A stretch of DNA of 7,471 nt from an uncultured Christensenellaceae bacterium (GTDB lineage: Bacteria > Bacillota > Clostridia > Christensenellales > Christensenellaceae), in contig CAKROK010000074.1 in NCBI GenBank assembly GCA_934373295.1, positions 1 to 7,471 of the forward strand, read 5' to 3'. Of this stretch, positions 7,466-7,471 are shown in pieces (positions within the stretch are counted from its first letter, which is position 1; each line of letters opens with the position of its first letter). The position numbers were made by a program, and so were the translations under genes. Under the pieces are notes generated by a model. That model saw only the letters and a program-made list of their open reading frames with translations, did not search any database and had not been told where the DNA came from.

Positions 7466-7471
7466 AACAGG

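Overview
The window looks like chromosomal DNA from an anaerobic, probably spore-forming member of the Clostridia. The evidence is the YesM/YesN-type two-component pair, strong AAGGAGG ribosome binding sites, a trimeric clostridial-type [FeFe] hydrogenase operon, and a very cysteine-rich small protein of a kind I associate with Clostridia. I cannot name a species. Leu TTA, Ile ATA and Arg AGA codons occur alongside many C-ending codons.

Layout. 1-596 (+) is the 3' part of a sensor histidine kinase; its reading frame is open to the window edge and enters in the middle of the H-box, so the first ATG in view (69) is internal. 586-2109 (+) is its partner, a receiver plus AraC-type response regulator whose start overlaps the kinase stop. 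2110-2579 has no gene I believe in. It holds a cluster of tight hairpins (about 2224-2362) and, near 2491-2504, a probable terminator for the next gene. 2580-2786 (-) encodes a 68-residue protein with 13 cysteines and a duplicated Ser-Cys-hydrophobic-Cys-Gly unit; it has a perfect RBS and a promoter-like sequence that fits the sigma-K pattern. 2787-3123 is the divergent intergenic region, with a good plus-strand promoter at 3054-3082 and an overlapping inverted repeat.

3124-7224 (+) is a compact operon, hydC-hydB-hydA, with gaps of 11 and 13 bp and an RBS before each gene. It encodes the three core subunits of an NAD(H)-dependent, probably electron-bifurcating/confurcating [FeFe] hydrogenase: HydC (NuoE-like, one [2Fe-2S]), HydB (NuoF-like, FMN/NADH site plus several Fe-S clusters) and HydA (catalytic, H-cluster). 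Together they would couple NADH and reduced ferredoxin oxidation to H2 production, or run in reverse. A clear intrinsic terminator follows at 7246-7277. No maturase (HydE/F/G) genes are present. The last 190 bases contain two hairpins, the second part of a larger folded element cut by the window end.

The hydrogenase operon is a known system. The less explained parts are the structured intergenic DNA, the cysteine-rich protein with its promoter, the terminal structured element, and a Cys-to-Ser difference in the H-cluster L1 motif.
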